Of a stretch of DNA of 62,814 nucleotides, positions 39,760 through 48,360 are shown in pieces. Both the position numbers and the translations under genes were made by a program. Source of the stretch: Streptomyces smaragdinus (GTDB lineage: Bacteria; Actinomycetota; Actinomycetes; Streptomycetales; Streptomycetaceae); the NCBI RefSeq assembly GCF_009604385.1, contig NZ_WEGJ01000039.1, forward strand, positions 1 to 62,814. The letters run 5' to 3'. Position 1 is the first letter of the stretch. The number at the start of each line of letters is the position of its first letter. The notes under the pieces are model-generated. The model made no database searches. It was not told where the DNA came from and worked only from the letters and a program-made list of their open reading frames with translations.

Positions 39760-42700
39760 ATGAGTTTCTCGGTCGGGTTGCGCCGGAGGGGCGGCCTGCT
39801 GCTGGCCGGGGTCCTCGCGGCGGCGGCCTCGCTGCTGCCCGTGGGCGTCGCGAACGCCCAGGACACCGGCGAGGAGTGCGCGCCGCTCGCGGTCGCGGGC
39901 TTCGGGGATCCGGGGGCGGCCGTCGCGCGCGGGACGCTGGAGCCGGACGAGGCGGACTGTTTCACGGTGACGGCCGAGGCCGGGCGGCATGTGCTGCGGC
40001 TGACCGGGAGCTACGAGATGTCCGCCACGGTGGACGGGCTCAGCGGTGAGCCGGGCTGCTACGCGCAGCGGAACACGACCGGATGGTGCGAGCTCCCCGA
40101 GTCCCGCGCGTACACGGTGCACATCACCAGCCGGGACTTCCAGGCGGCGCCGTACGAATTCGCGATCACCTCCCTCGACGGCACCGACGGCTGCCACGCC
40201 GCGGACACCGCCTGGGACAGCCCGGCCGTCGAGATCACCCCGGCGACCGAGCTGCAGGTGGACTGCAGCACGATCCCCGGATCGGCCGGTGAGCGGCTCG
40301 ACTCCTTCGCGACCTCCGAGGCGGCGCGGCGGATCGTCGACCCGAGCGGCGCCGAGGTCTGTGTACGGGACGACGGCGACGGCTGTGTGCTCCAGGGCGA
40401 CGGGCCGTTCCGCGTGATCTCGTACGACGACAGCCCGTACACCCTGCGCGTCGGCAGCCTCTCCGACCCGCGCGGGTGTGCCACCGTGCGGGCCGGCTCC
40501 TACGGCACCGCGCCTGCCGGATCGACGACCACCAACCGGTGCCGGATGCTGAGCCTGCCCGACGCCGGGCGGTACGCGGTCGGGCCGGCCGACGCTGCCG
40601 TCGACTCCGAGTACTGGTCGGTCGTCTACGACGCGGACGGCCGGAAGCTGTGCCCGTCGGGCATCGCCTGGTGCGACCTGCCCTCCGCCGAGGGCAGCTT
40701 CATGCTGCTGCGTGACCCGTACTTCGACCGCGCGGGCACCGTCCTCGTCCCGGCGGCCGGGACGGCGGGCTGCGAGCAGGCCGGCGCCGGCACGTATCGC
40801 GGCGAGATCGGCAACCCCGGCGAGTGGGACTGCCTCGAGCTGTCCATGGGGCCGGGCGCCCGGATCGCCGCCGTACGTGACTACGACGCCGAGACGGAGC
40901 CGAACTACGAGGTCATCGACGGTTCCGGTGCCACGGTCTGCTACGAGGAGAACCTGCGCTACGGCACCTGCGCGCTGACCGGCGCCGCCCCGCACAAGCT
41001 GATCAGCCACGGCGGGCTCGGTGAGTACGGGCTGTGGGTGGCGCGTACGGACACGCCCGCCGACTGCGAACCGCTGCCCGCGGGCACCTTCGCCGACGGC
41101 TCGCCCTACGCGACGTTCACCACCGGCGCCGGGGTCTTCGCGGGGTGCGGGAGCATTCCGGCGGAGCATGCGTCGCGCGAGGTCCTGCAGTTCCGGGCGA
41201 TGTCCGGGACAGCCGTGATGTCCTTCTCCGTGATCGACGGCAACGGCAAGCAGGTCTGCCAGCACTCCGGCGGCACGCAGGGCTGGACCGGCTGCGCGCT
41301 GACCCCGGGTCAGGCGCACACCATCGTGTACCAGGGGCGGAACTCGGCGGCCTCGTACCAGGTCACCCGCCGGGACATCACCGCCACCGCTCAAGGCTGC
41401 GCGACCAACCCGGCCACCGCCGTGGGCGGACCCTCGACCGGCGGCCCGATCGGGGACCCCGGCACCCTGGTCTGCCGCAAGGTCACCACGGCCGACGCCC
41501 GTGACGTGCTGCACCTCAACGCCCGCGACTCGCTGGGCGCGGCGAACGTCGTGGCCTTCGACAGCGCGGGGGTGGGCCGCTGCGACGCGAACCGGTCCTG
41601 CGCCGTCACCGGCTCCACCAGCTACCAGGTCCTGGTGACCGTCCCGTCATACCTCAAGTCCCCCGGCAGCTACCGGTTCGACGCCATGCGGATCGCGACC
41701 GAGGCGGGCCCCGTGGCAGAGTGCCCCAGGGTCCCGAGCATCAGCTACGGTTTCGGCCCGCTCACCGGCACCCTCGACGAGCAGCACACCGCCGTGTGCG
41801 CCAGCCTGGCCACGGACTACAACGACCGCTTCAACACGGACATCACCGACACCGCGGGCGGCACCGAGAAGGCCGTGCCCGCGCTGTACGACGAGTCGCT
41901 GGACAACGGCTGCTACAACTCCATGCCGGGCGGCTACCAGTGCTACATCAGTGAGCCGTTCGGCTCGGTCGCCAGCCCGAGCATCCTGGTGCTCGGCCTG
42001 CCGGAGAAGGTCTCGCAGACCGACTACCGGGCTGACTTCCTCTGCACCAGCGAGCCCTGCGGCACCGAGAAGCTCACCGTCAAGAGCGTCACCCCGACCA
42101 CCGCCGCGGCCGGCACCAAAGCGACCGTCACCGTGTCGGGCACGGCGCTGCCGGACGACGCCCACGTCCAGCTCTACTCCAACGGGACGACCATCGTCGG
42201 TACCACGGTGTCGATCTCGCCGGACCGCACCAAGCTCACCGGCGAGCTGGATCTCACGAACGCCGCGGCCGGCAGCTGGTCCGTCAGCCTCGTCAGGCCC
42301 GGGTACCAGTACGGCCTCGGCTCCTTCGAGGTCACCCAGGCCGCCCTCGTCAACGTAGCCCGCCCGACGCTCAAGGGCTTCGCCCAGGTGGGCACGAAGC
42401 TCACCGCCCAGCCCGGGACCTGGCCGGCGGGACCCACGTCGTACACGTACCAGTGGAAGGCGAACGGCACCGCGATCAGCGGCGCCACGGCGGCCACGTA
42501 CACCGTCCCGGCCTCGCTGCGGGGCAAGAGCCTGAGCGTCGCGGTGACCGCGCACAAGGCGGGCTGGCAGAGCGCGACCGCGGAGTCCGCGGCGGCGGTG
42601 GTCATGACGGCGCGGCGGGATCATCTCGTGCTCGACGGGTACGGGGACATGCTGACGCTGAACACCAAGGGGGAGCTGACGTTCCACCCGGCCACCGGGA

Positions 42701-43377
42701 AGGGCGGGTTTGCGACCACCGGGAAGGTGTCCGGGGCGGGCTGGGCCACGACGGTGAAGGCTGTGCCCTTTGGGGATGTCAACGGGGACCGGTGCAATGA
42801 CGTGCTGGTGCGGTCCGGGGACACGCTGAAGGTGTACAAGCCCGCGTGCGGGAAGGCTGTCACGCCCACCACTGCGAACACGTCGCTGGGGACGGGGTGG
42901 TCGAAGTACAACCTGTTCACCTCGCCCGGTGACCTGACCTCGGACGGCCGCGCGGATCTCCTCGCGCGTCAGGCGTCGACCGGTGACATCTATCTGTTCG
43001 CGGCGACCTCGGACGGGAAGCTCGCGGCCGGGAAGAAGATCCGTACCGGTTGGGCGGCGTACAACCTGATGGCCGGGGCCGGGGACCTGAACGGTGACGG
43101 TCACGGTGACCTCCTGACCCGGCACACCGACGGGACGCTGTACTGGTACGCGGGGCTCGGGAACGGCCAGTTCAAGGAGCGGGTGAAGATCTTCTCCGGG
43201 TGGGGCGGCTCGTACACCTCGCTGGTCGGGCCGGGGGACATCACCGGCGACGGCAAGGCGGACCTCGTCGTACGGGACAAGAACGGCGTCCTCTACCGCA
43301 ACAACGGCGACGGCAAGGGCAGCTTCTCGTCCAAGACCCAGCTCGTCACCGGCTGGACGTACGTAGCGCTCTTCTGA
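39760..43377 (+). CDS. Secreted FG-GAP protein 2 with Cys-rich N-terminal repeats
   Basis: A 1205-aa protein. ATG 39760 directly follows GGGAGGGTC. The signal peptide ends ANAQ near residue 28. Residues about 35-720 are roughly seven divergent repeats of about 100 residues, each with paired Cys and a GPFRVISYDD / GAAPHKLISH-like strand (pre-peptidase C-terminal-like beta-sandwiches). Residues about 770-850 look like an IPT/TIG-type Ig domain (VKSVTPTTAAAGTKATVTVS), followed by an Ig-like segment (YTYQWKANGTAISGATAATY). The final 243 residues are the FG-GAP propeller nearly identical to proteins 1 and 4. The N-terminal half is unrelated to its neighbours, so the propeller is a mobile module. 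Confidence 0.88.
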   Translation: MSFSVGLRRRGGLLLAGVLAAAASLLPVGVANAQDTGEECAPLAVAGFGDPGAAVARGTLEPDEADCFTVTAEAGRHVLRLTGSYEMSATVDGLSGEPGCYAQRNTTGWCELPESRAYTVHITSRDFQAAPYEFAITSLDGTDGCHAADTAWDSPAVEITPATELQVDCSTIPGSAGERLDSFATSEAARRIVDPSGAEVCVRDDGDGCVLQGDGPFRVISYDDSPYTLRVGSLSDPRGCATVRAGSYGTAPAGSTTTNRCRMLSLPDAGRYAVGPADAAVDSEYWSVVYDADGRKLCPSGIAWCDLPSAEGSFMLLRDPYFDRAGTVLVPAAGTAGCEQAGAGTYRGEIGNPGEWDCLELSMGPGARIAAVRDYDAETEPNYEVIDGSGATVCYEENLRYGTCALTGAAPHKLISHGGLGEYGLWVARTDTPADCEPLPAGTFADGSPYATFTTGAGVFAGCGSIPAEHASREVLQFRAMSGTAVMSFSVIDGNGKQVCQHSGGTQGWTGCALTPGQAHTIVYQGRNSAASYQVTRRDITATAQGCATNPATAVGGPSTGGPIGDPGTLVCRKVTTADARDVLHLNARDSLGAANVVAFDSAGVGRCDANRSCAVTGSTSYQVLVTVPSYLKSPGSYRFDAMRIATEAGPVAECPRVPSISYGFGPLTGTLDEQHTAVCASLATDYNDRFNTDITDTAGGTEKAVPALYDESLDNGCYNSMPGGYQCYISEPFGSVASPSILVLGLPEKVSQTDYRADFLCTSEPCGTEKLTVKSVTPTTAAAGTKATVTVSGTALPDDAHVQLYSNGTTIVGTTVSISPDRTKLTGELDLTNAAAGSWSVSLVRPGYQYGLGSFEVTQAALVNVARPTLKGFAQVGTKLTAQPGTWPAGPTSYTYQWKANGTAISGATAATYTVPASLRGKSLSVAVTAHKAGWQSATAESAAAVVMTARRDHLVLDGYGDMLTLNTKGELTFHPATGKGGFATTGKVSGAGWATTVKAVPFGDVNGDRCNDVLVRSGDTLKVYKPACGKAVTPTTANTSLGTGWSKYNLFTSPGDLTSDGRADLLARQASTGDIYLFAATSDGKLAAGKKIRTGWAAYNLMAGAGDLNGDGHGDLLTRHTDGTLYWYAGLGNGQFKERVKIFSGWGGSYTSLVGPGDITGDGKADLVVRDKNGVLYRNNGDGKGSFSSKTQLVTGWTYVALF
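42646..43377 (+). repeat. 732-nt propeller-module repeat, copy B
   Basis: See copy A. It encodes the segment DMLTLNTKGELTFHPATGKG to the terminal TGWTYVALF and differs from A and C mostly by substitutions. Confidence 0.85.
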
Positions 43378-43390
43378 CCGGCGAATCGAT

Positions 43391-43423
43391 GGGCCCACAA
43401 CCCCGCGACGGGGTTGTGGGCCC
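43391..43423. terminator. Terminator hairpin after propeller gene 2
   Basis: A perfect 15-bp stem GGGCCCACAACCCCG / CGGGGTTGTGGGCCC with a CGA loop, 13 nt after the stop codon. Confidence 0.85.
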
Positions 43424-43674
43424 CCGGTGAGCCGAAGGGTTCCTGAACGCGTTCACCGAGTCTTCCCCCTGCGAGTGCGCGTTGTTAAGATCAGCGCACT
43501 CAGCTCGGAGCGGTCGAGAGTCCCCACACTCTCCCGCCGGTTTCCCCCACACCCCGCACTTCTCCTTCAGCCCCGCGCGGGCTGTCGCTCCACCGGCCCG
43601 GCGACTCAGTCACCGGTCGGCCGCGAGTGCGCCCCCCCGGTGCCTCGCCCCCTTTACGCAACCCGGGAGGGCCC

Positions 43675-45231
43675 GTGGGCCGTTCGTACCGTGCCGGACG
43701 CCGTGTCCGGCGGATCTCCGCCGTGGCCCTGGCCGCCGGCGGGGCGCTGGCCGGTCTGCTGACCGGCGGGGCGTCCACCGCGCAGGCGGCGGTGAGTGTG
43801 CCGTCGTGGCTGATGCCGATGTACTACGACAACCCGGGGGCGGGCACGTACCGGGCGTGTACGGGGATCCGGCTGACGGCCAGTCGTACGCTGGCCACGC
43901 CCGACTGCTTCACGGGCCGCAGCACCGCCAACACCGAGTGGACCTTCCAGCTGTCCAGCGGCCTGATCACCGGCGGTGCCGGCGGCCCCTCCTACCGTTC
44001 GCACCCGCAGTACAACTCCGCCACCCGCCTCGCCGCCGTCAGCGTGGCCGCGCACACGCAGACCGGTGTCTCGGGCGCACCGGTGCTGGCCTCGTCCGCC
44101 GACTCGACGCTGTACGCGGCCGGGGCGAAGGGGACGTTCTACTCCTGGGCCGGGCTCGACATGGAGGACGCGCCGCGGGTCAAGCACTCCGAACCGGTCG
44201 TGGTGAAGAGCGCCGCCGACTGCGCCACCCTGCTGGGCAAGGCGCTGCCGGCCGGCACCATGTGCACCGCGCCCGCCCCGGGGGCGCCGCCGGTCGCCGA
44301 CGAGGACATGTGCCTCGGTGACGCCGGTGGCGCGCTCGTCGTCGGCGGCAAGCTCGTCGGAATCTCCGCCACCCCGGCCACCGGCTGCGCGAAGGGTAAT
44401 GTCCGGCTCTACTCCCGGATCGCGTACTACCGGGCGCCCATCGTCGAGTGGAGCCGGGACGTCGATCTGGTGTACGCGGCGAGCCCCGGTTCGGTGCTGG
44501 CCCAGGAGCCGCAGTACATGGTGGACTGGTGCGACATCGACCCGAACGGCAAGCTCGCCGGCTGCTACGTGGACAGCAGCGGTTCGTGGATCAACTGGGA
44601 CACGTACAACTTCACCACCCAGCTCGGTGACCTGGGCGGGGACGGCAACGGCGACATGCTCGCCCGGACCAAGAGCGGCAACCTGTACCGCCTCCCCAAC
44701 CCGCAGGCGGACCTGGCGGACGGCTCCCGGACGCTCCTGGGCACCGGCTGGAACATCTACAACAAGATCCTGGCGACCCGTGACATATCCGGCGACGGTC
44801 TGCCCGACGTGCTGGCCAGGGACTCCGCGGGCCGGTTGTGGATGTACAAGGGCAAGAGCGACGGGAAGCTGGCCGCGCGTGTTCAGGCCGGTTCCAACTA
44901 CAACATCTATTCGCAGATCGCCGGACGCGGCGATCTCTCCGGTGACGGGCGCTCGGACATCGTGGGGCGTGACTCGTCGGGTCAGCTGTGGCTGCACCGG
45001 GGTACGGGCAAGGGCAGGTTCGCGACCCGTACGAAGATGGGGACCGGGAACTGGAGCGGGTTCAACGCCATCGTGGCGAGCGGTGACATGGACAACAACG
45101 GCCGCCAGGACATCATCGCCCGCACCCCGGCGGGGGCGGTCTACCTCTTCAACGCCGACAACAAGGGCGCCTTCGACCCGCGACGTCAGCTGGCCGAGAC
45201 CCGGTGGAAGAACTACACGCGGATCAGCTGA
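43675..45231 (+). CDS. Secreted trypsin-like pseudoprotease with FG-GAP propeller
   Basis: A 518-aa protein. The GTG at 43675 lies 4 nt after GGGAGG. The signal peptide ends STAQA. Residues about 40-270 follow the chymotrypsin fold, but the His motif is LATPDCFT where TAAHC is expected, the Asp motif is not recognisable (ATRLAAVSVAA), and the Ser motif is CLGDAGGALVVGGKLVGIS, i.e. GDAGG with Ala for the catalytic Ser. The C-terminal 220 residues hold FG-GAP loops (DLGGDGNGD, DISGDGLPD, DLSGDGRSD, DMDNNGRQD), more diverged than in the other three proteins. It is probably an inactive, binding-only relative of S1 proteases. It lies 19 nt before propeller gene 4. Confidence 0.85.
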   Translation: MGRSYRAGRRVRRISAVALAAGGALAGLLTGGASTAQAAVSVPSWLMPMYYDNPGAGTYRACTGIRLTASRTLATPDCFTGRSTANTEWTFQLSSGLITGGAGGPSYRSHPQYNSATRLAAVSVAAHTQTGVSGAPVLASSADSTLYAAGAKGTFYSWAGLDMEDAPRVKHSEPVVVKSAADCATLLGKALPAGTMCTAPAPGAPPVADEDMCLGDAGGALVVGGKLVGISATPATGCAKGNVRLYSRIAYYRAPIVEWSRDVDLVYAASPGSVLAQEPQYMVDWCDIDPNGKLAGCYVDSSGSWINWDTYNFTTQLGDLGGDGNGDMLARTKSGNLYRLPNPQADLADGSRTLLGTGWNIYNKILATRDISGDGLPDVLARDSAGRLWMYKGKSDGKLAARVQAGSNYNIYSQIAGRGDLSGDGRSDIVGRDSSGQLWLHRGTGKGRFATRTKMGTGNWSGFNAIVASGDMDNNGRQDIIARTPAGAVYLFNADNKGAFDPRRQLAETRWKNYTRIS

Positions 45232-45250
45232 ATACCGAGGGGGTTTTGCA

Positions 45251-48200
45251 GTGAACGTGATCAGACGTACGACCGCGGCCGCCGCGGTGGTCGCCGTGCT
45301 GTGCGGGGTGCCGGTCCTGACGCCGGTGGCCGAGGGCGCGGAGCCGGGGGCGGAGCTGGTGCTGAACGTGCCGCGCCTCAAGCATCCGCAGGTGAAGTTC
45401 GCCGCCGCGGGCGCCTCGGGCGTGCTGCACCAGCTCGAAGGTGCCGCCGCGTCGCAGTGGACGCGGTGGGACGGGACGGTCCGGGACGTACCGGCCACGG
45501 AGTACACGGCGGGCTCGGCGATCAGCCTGGCCGGCACCGACACCCGCCTGTGGTGGTCGGCGAGCCGGCTGCAGGCGGTGAACCTGGATACCGGCGCGCG
45601 CGCCGACTTCGCCCTGCCGGACGGGGAGACGTTCCTCCGGTCCTTCGGAACGCGGGTCCTCACCCGGTCAGGGGCCGCCGGCGCGTACGTGTACCGGCTC
45701 TACTCGGCCGACGTGGACCAGGCACCGGCCCTGGTCGCGGAGGTCGCGGGGCTGCCCGCCGGCACCCTCTACTACACCACGGCGGCCGACGAGCGCGAGG
45801 CGGTCATCAGGTATCTGGACCCGCAGTCCGTCTTCCGCTTCGGGCTCCTCGACCTGCGCACGGGTGCGTTCCGCCAGGGACCGCCTGCCACCGGTGCGAC
45901 CGACGCCGTGCTGACCACGTCCCGGCTGGCCTGGTCGGCCACCGGCACCCGCGGCGTCCGGTGGGTCCCCCGGGACGATCCGCAGGCCGAGCCGAACACC
46001 GTGGCCTACACCGCCCCGGCCGACACGGGCACGGCCGTGCTCGGTGCTGCCGGGGAGGATCTCCTGCTCGGCTGGAACCTCCCCGACCCGCCCCGCACCG
46101 CCGACGGCTACGGCTTCCCGCTCACCAGACTCTCGTTCACCGGCGCCGCGCCGGTCCAGGTGCTGGCCCACGCCGCGCCCACCCTCGTGACCTCCGCCGA
46201 CGGCACGCTGATCACGGCGGGAGGCCCGGACGCCGGTGACTGGGGGCTGCGCCGCGTTCCCGCCGACGGCTCGGCCCCGGTGCTCTTCCGCGACGTGCCG
46301 TACGTGCCGTCCAAGACCACCGCGCTGACCATGGCCGCGGGGGAACTGGTCACGAACCAGACCGACGCCAGTTTCTCCCCCAGTTACTACAGCCGCCGGA
46401 TCAGCACGCAGAACGGCGAGCTGACAGCGGGCCCCGCGACGTATCTGGAATGGGTCCGCAACGACCCCGCCCGGATGCCGGCCACCGGCGACGGACGGCT
46501 GGTGAGCGCCGAGAGCTACGGCCCCGGCGAGGGCTACGTCTCCGCCGTTCCCCAGGGCAACGGAGGCTTCTACATCAGCTCCACCCAGGGCGAGGTCATC
46601 GACGCCACCGGCCGCTTCGCCGTCGTCAACGGCACCGACCCCGCCCGCCAGTACGTCGGCGACCTCGACGACGGCACCGTCTACGCGACCATCGAACGCG
46701 CCATCACACCCGCCTCCATCTGGGGCCCGAAGCTCTGGACGACCGGCACCCAGCCCGGAGTCCTCTACGCGATCGACGTCCCGGCCAAGAAGACCGCCGA
46801 CACCGTACGCACCGCCGCCACCTGCGTGGCCACCGACGTCCAGGCCGTCGGCCGCTGGCTGTACTGGTCGTGCGGGCCCACCGCCGCGGCCGGGGTCTAC
46901 GACCGTACGACGGGGAAGACCATCACCGTCCCGTCCGGACAGGCCGCGCTCGCCGACGGCTACCTGGTCCGCTGGGACGCGACGTCGAAGGAGCTCCGGC
47001 TCACGGACTTCGCCGACGGCACGGCCGAGACCCGGACCGTCGGGACCCTGAACGCCGGCGTCCGGGGCGTCAACTGGACGGTCGACAAGTTCGGCGGCCC
47101 GATGGCGTACCTCGCGGACGACGGCCGCGTGCACGTCGTACCGACCGGCGTCACCGCGCAGCCCGTGAGCGTGATCGACACCCAGGCGGACACCTCGCTG
47201 TCCGCGAAGACCGAGGCGGACTGGTGGGACGGCACCTGGATGCTGTCCAAGCCCGCCGCGTCCTGGACGCTCAGCCTGAAGAACCTGACCTCCGGCAAGG
47301 AGGTCCGCAAGCTCACCGGCGGCGCCACCGCGAACACCCGGATCACGACCCGCTGGGACGGCCGGACGGCGACCGGCGGCTACGTACCCAACGGCCGCTA
47401 CTCCTGGACGCTCACCGCCCAGCCGGCGGACGGCGAGGGCGCCGCGGCCGTGAAGTCCGGCACGATGACCCTGTCCGGGGGCCTGGCCGTGCGGCACGAC
47501 CACGTCGCCGGCGAGGTCGGCTGGCCGGCGGACGGCATCGGCGACATGCTGACGCTGAACACGCGCGGTGAGCTGACGTTCCATCCGGCGGACGGGAAGG
47601 GCAAGTTCTCGACGTACGGCAAGCAGTCGGGGGGCGGGTGGTCGACGTCGGTGAAGGCGGTGCCCTTCGGGGACGTCAACAACGACCGGTGCAGCGACGT
47701 GCTGGTGCGGTCCGGGGACACGCTGAAGGTCTACAAGCCGGGGTGCGGCAATGCGGTGAAGCCGACGACCGCCAACACCTCCCTGGGGACGGGGTGGTCG
47801 AAGTACAACCTGCTCACGTCGCCCGGTGACCTGACGTCGGACGGGCGGGCGGATCTGCTGGCGCGGCTGTCGTCGACGGGGGACATCTACCTGTTCGCCG
47901 GGACGTCGGACGGGAAGCTGGCGGCCGGGAAGAAGATCCGTACGGGCTGGGCGGCGTACAACTTCATCGCGGGCGCCGGGGACCTCAACGGCGACGGCCA
48001 CGGAGACCTCCTGACCCGGCACAAGGACGGGACCCTGTACTGGTACGCCGGTCTGGGGACGGGCCAGTTCAAGGAGCGGGTGAAGATCTTCTCCGGGTGG
48101 GGCGGCTCGTACACCTCGCTGGTCGGGCCGGGTGACATCACCGGGGACGGCAAGGCGGACCTCGTCGTACGGGACAAGAACGGGGTGCTGTACCGCAACA

Positions 48201-48274
48201 ACGGTGACGGCAAGGGCGGCTTCTCGTCCAAGACGCAGCTCGCGACCGGCTGGACGTACGTCGCACTGTTCTGA
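45251..48274 (+). CDS. Secreted FG-GAP/VCBS propeller protein 4
   Basis: A 1007-aa protein starting at a GTG 19 nt after the previous stop, with GAGGGGG upstream. The signal peptide ends VAEGAEPG near residue 30. Domain order equals protein 1: a propeller-like region (about 35-650), the shared WTVDKFGGPMAYLADDGRVH segment, a FlgD-like Ig domain (TTRWDGRTATGGYVPNGRYS), and the 243-residue FG-GAP module. It is co-transcribed with the pseudoprotease. Proteins 1 and 4 are full-length paralogues flanking two with unrelated N-termini. Role outside the cell unknown, probably binding. Confidence 0.88.
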   Translation: MNVIRRTTAAAAVVAVLCGVPVLTPVAEGAEPGAELVLNVPRLKHPQVKFAAAGASGVLHQLEGAAASQWTRWDGTVRDVPATEYTAGSAISLAGTDTRLWWSASRLQAVNLDTGARADFALPDGETFLRSFGTRVLTRSGAAGAYVYRLYSADVDQAPALVAEVAGLPAGTLYYTTAADEREAVIRYLDPQSVFRFGLLDLRTGAFRQGPPATGATDAVLTTSRLAWSATGTRGVRWVPRDDPQAEPNTVAYTAPADTGTAVLGAAGEDLLLGWNLPDPPRTADGYGFPLTRLSFTGAAPVQVLAHAAPTLVTSADGTLITAGGPDAGDWGLRRVPADGSAPVLFRDVPYVPSKTTALTMAAGELVTNQTDASFSPSYYSRRISTQNGELTAGPATYLEWVRNDPARMPATGDGRLVSAESYGPGEGYVSAVPQGNGGFYISSTQGEVIDATGRFAVVNGTDPARQYVGDLDDGTVYATIERAITPASIWGPKLWTTGTQPGVLYAIDVPAKKTADTVRTAATCVATDVQAVGRWLYWSCGPTAAAGVYDRTTGKTITVPSGQAALADGYLVRWDATSKELRLTDFADGTAETRTVGTLNAGVRGVNWTVDKFGGPMAYLADDGRVHVVPTGVTAQPVSVIDTQADTSLSAKTEADWWDGTWMLSKPAASWTLSLKNLTSGKEVRKLTGGATANTRITTRWDGRTATGGYVPNGRYSWTLTAQPADGEGAAAVKSGTMTLSGGLAVRHDHVAGEVGWPADGIGDMLTLNTRGELTFHPADGKGKFSTYGKQSGGGWSTSVKAVPFGDVNNDRCSDVLVRSGDTLKVYKPGCGNAVKPTTANTSLGTGWSKYNLLTSPGDLTSDGRADLLARLSSTGDIYLFAGTSDGKLAAGKKIRTGWAAYNFIAGAGDLNGDGHGDLLTRHKDGTLYWYAGLGTGQFKERVKIFSGWGGSYTSLVGPGDITGDGKADLVVRDKNGVLYRNNGDGKGGFSSKTQLATGWTYVALF
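47543..48274 (+). repeat. 732-nt propeller-module repeat, copy C
   Basis: See copy A. It encodes the same FG-GAP module at the 3' end of propeller gene 4. Confidence 0.85.
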
Positions 48275-48284
48275 CGTACGCGAC

Positions 48285-48311
48285 GAGGGGCCCCGCATGA
48301 CCGCACCCCTC
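48285..48311. terminator. Weak hairpin after propeller gene 4
   Basis: A 6-bp stem GAGGGG / CCCCTC with a 15-nt loop, 10 nt after the stop. A short stem, so only a possible terminator. Confidence 0.3.
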
Positions 48312-48319
48312 TGAGCTGC

Positions 48320-48333
48320 GTGACGCATGTCAC
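48320..48333. promoter_or_regulatory. Crp-like site upstream of the permease
   Basis: GTGACGCATGTCAC is a dyad matching the reported Streptomyces Crp pattern GTG-N6-GNCAC. It ends 9 nt before the ATG at 48343. The match is seen; regulation is inferred. Confidence 0.35.
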
Positions 48334-48360
48334 ACCTCCGGCATGGGCATTGCTGGGGGC

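Noticed and set aside
36438..39965. A 1175-codon frame antisense to propeller gene 1
   Set aside because: It is low-complexity Gly/Arg/Val sequence running through a terminator hairpin; the sense frame has a signal peptide and FG-GAP repeats.
36564..48274. An integrin-like or toxin (RTX/Tc) function for the propeller proteins
   Set aside because: FG-GAP and VCBS loops alone do not indicate a toxin; no export or pore domain or toxin core is seen.
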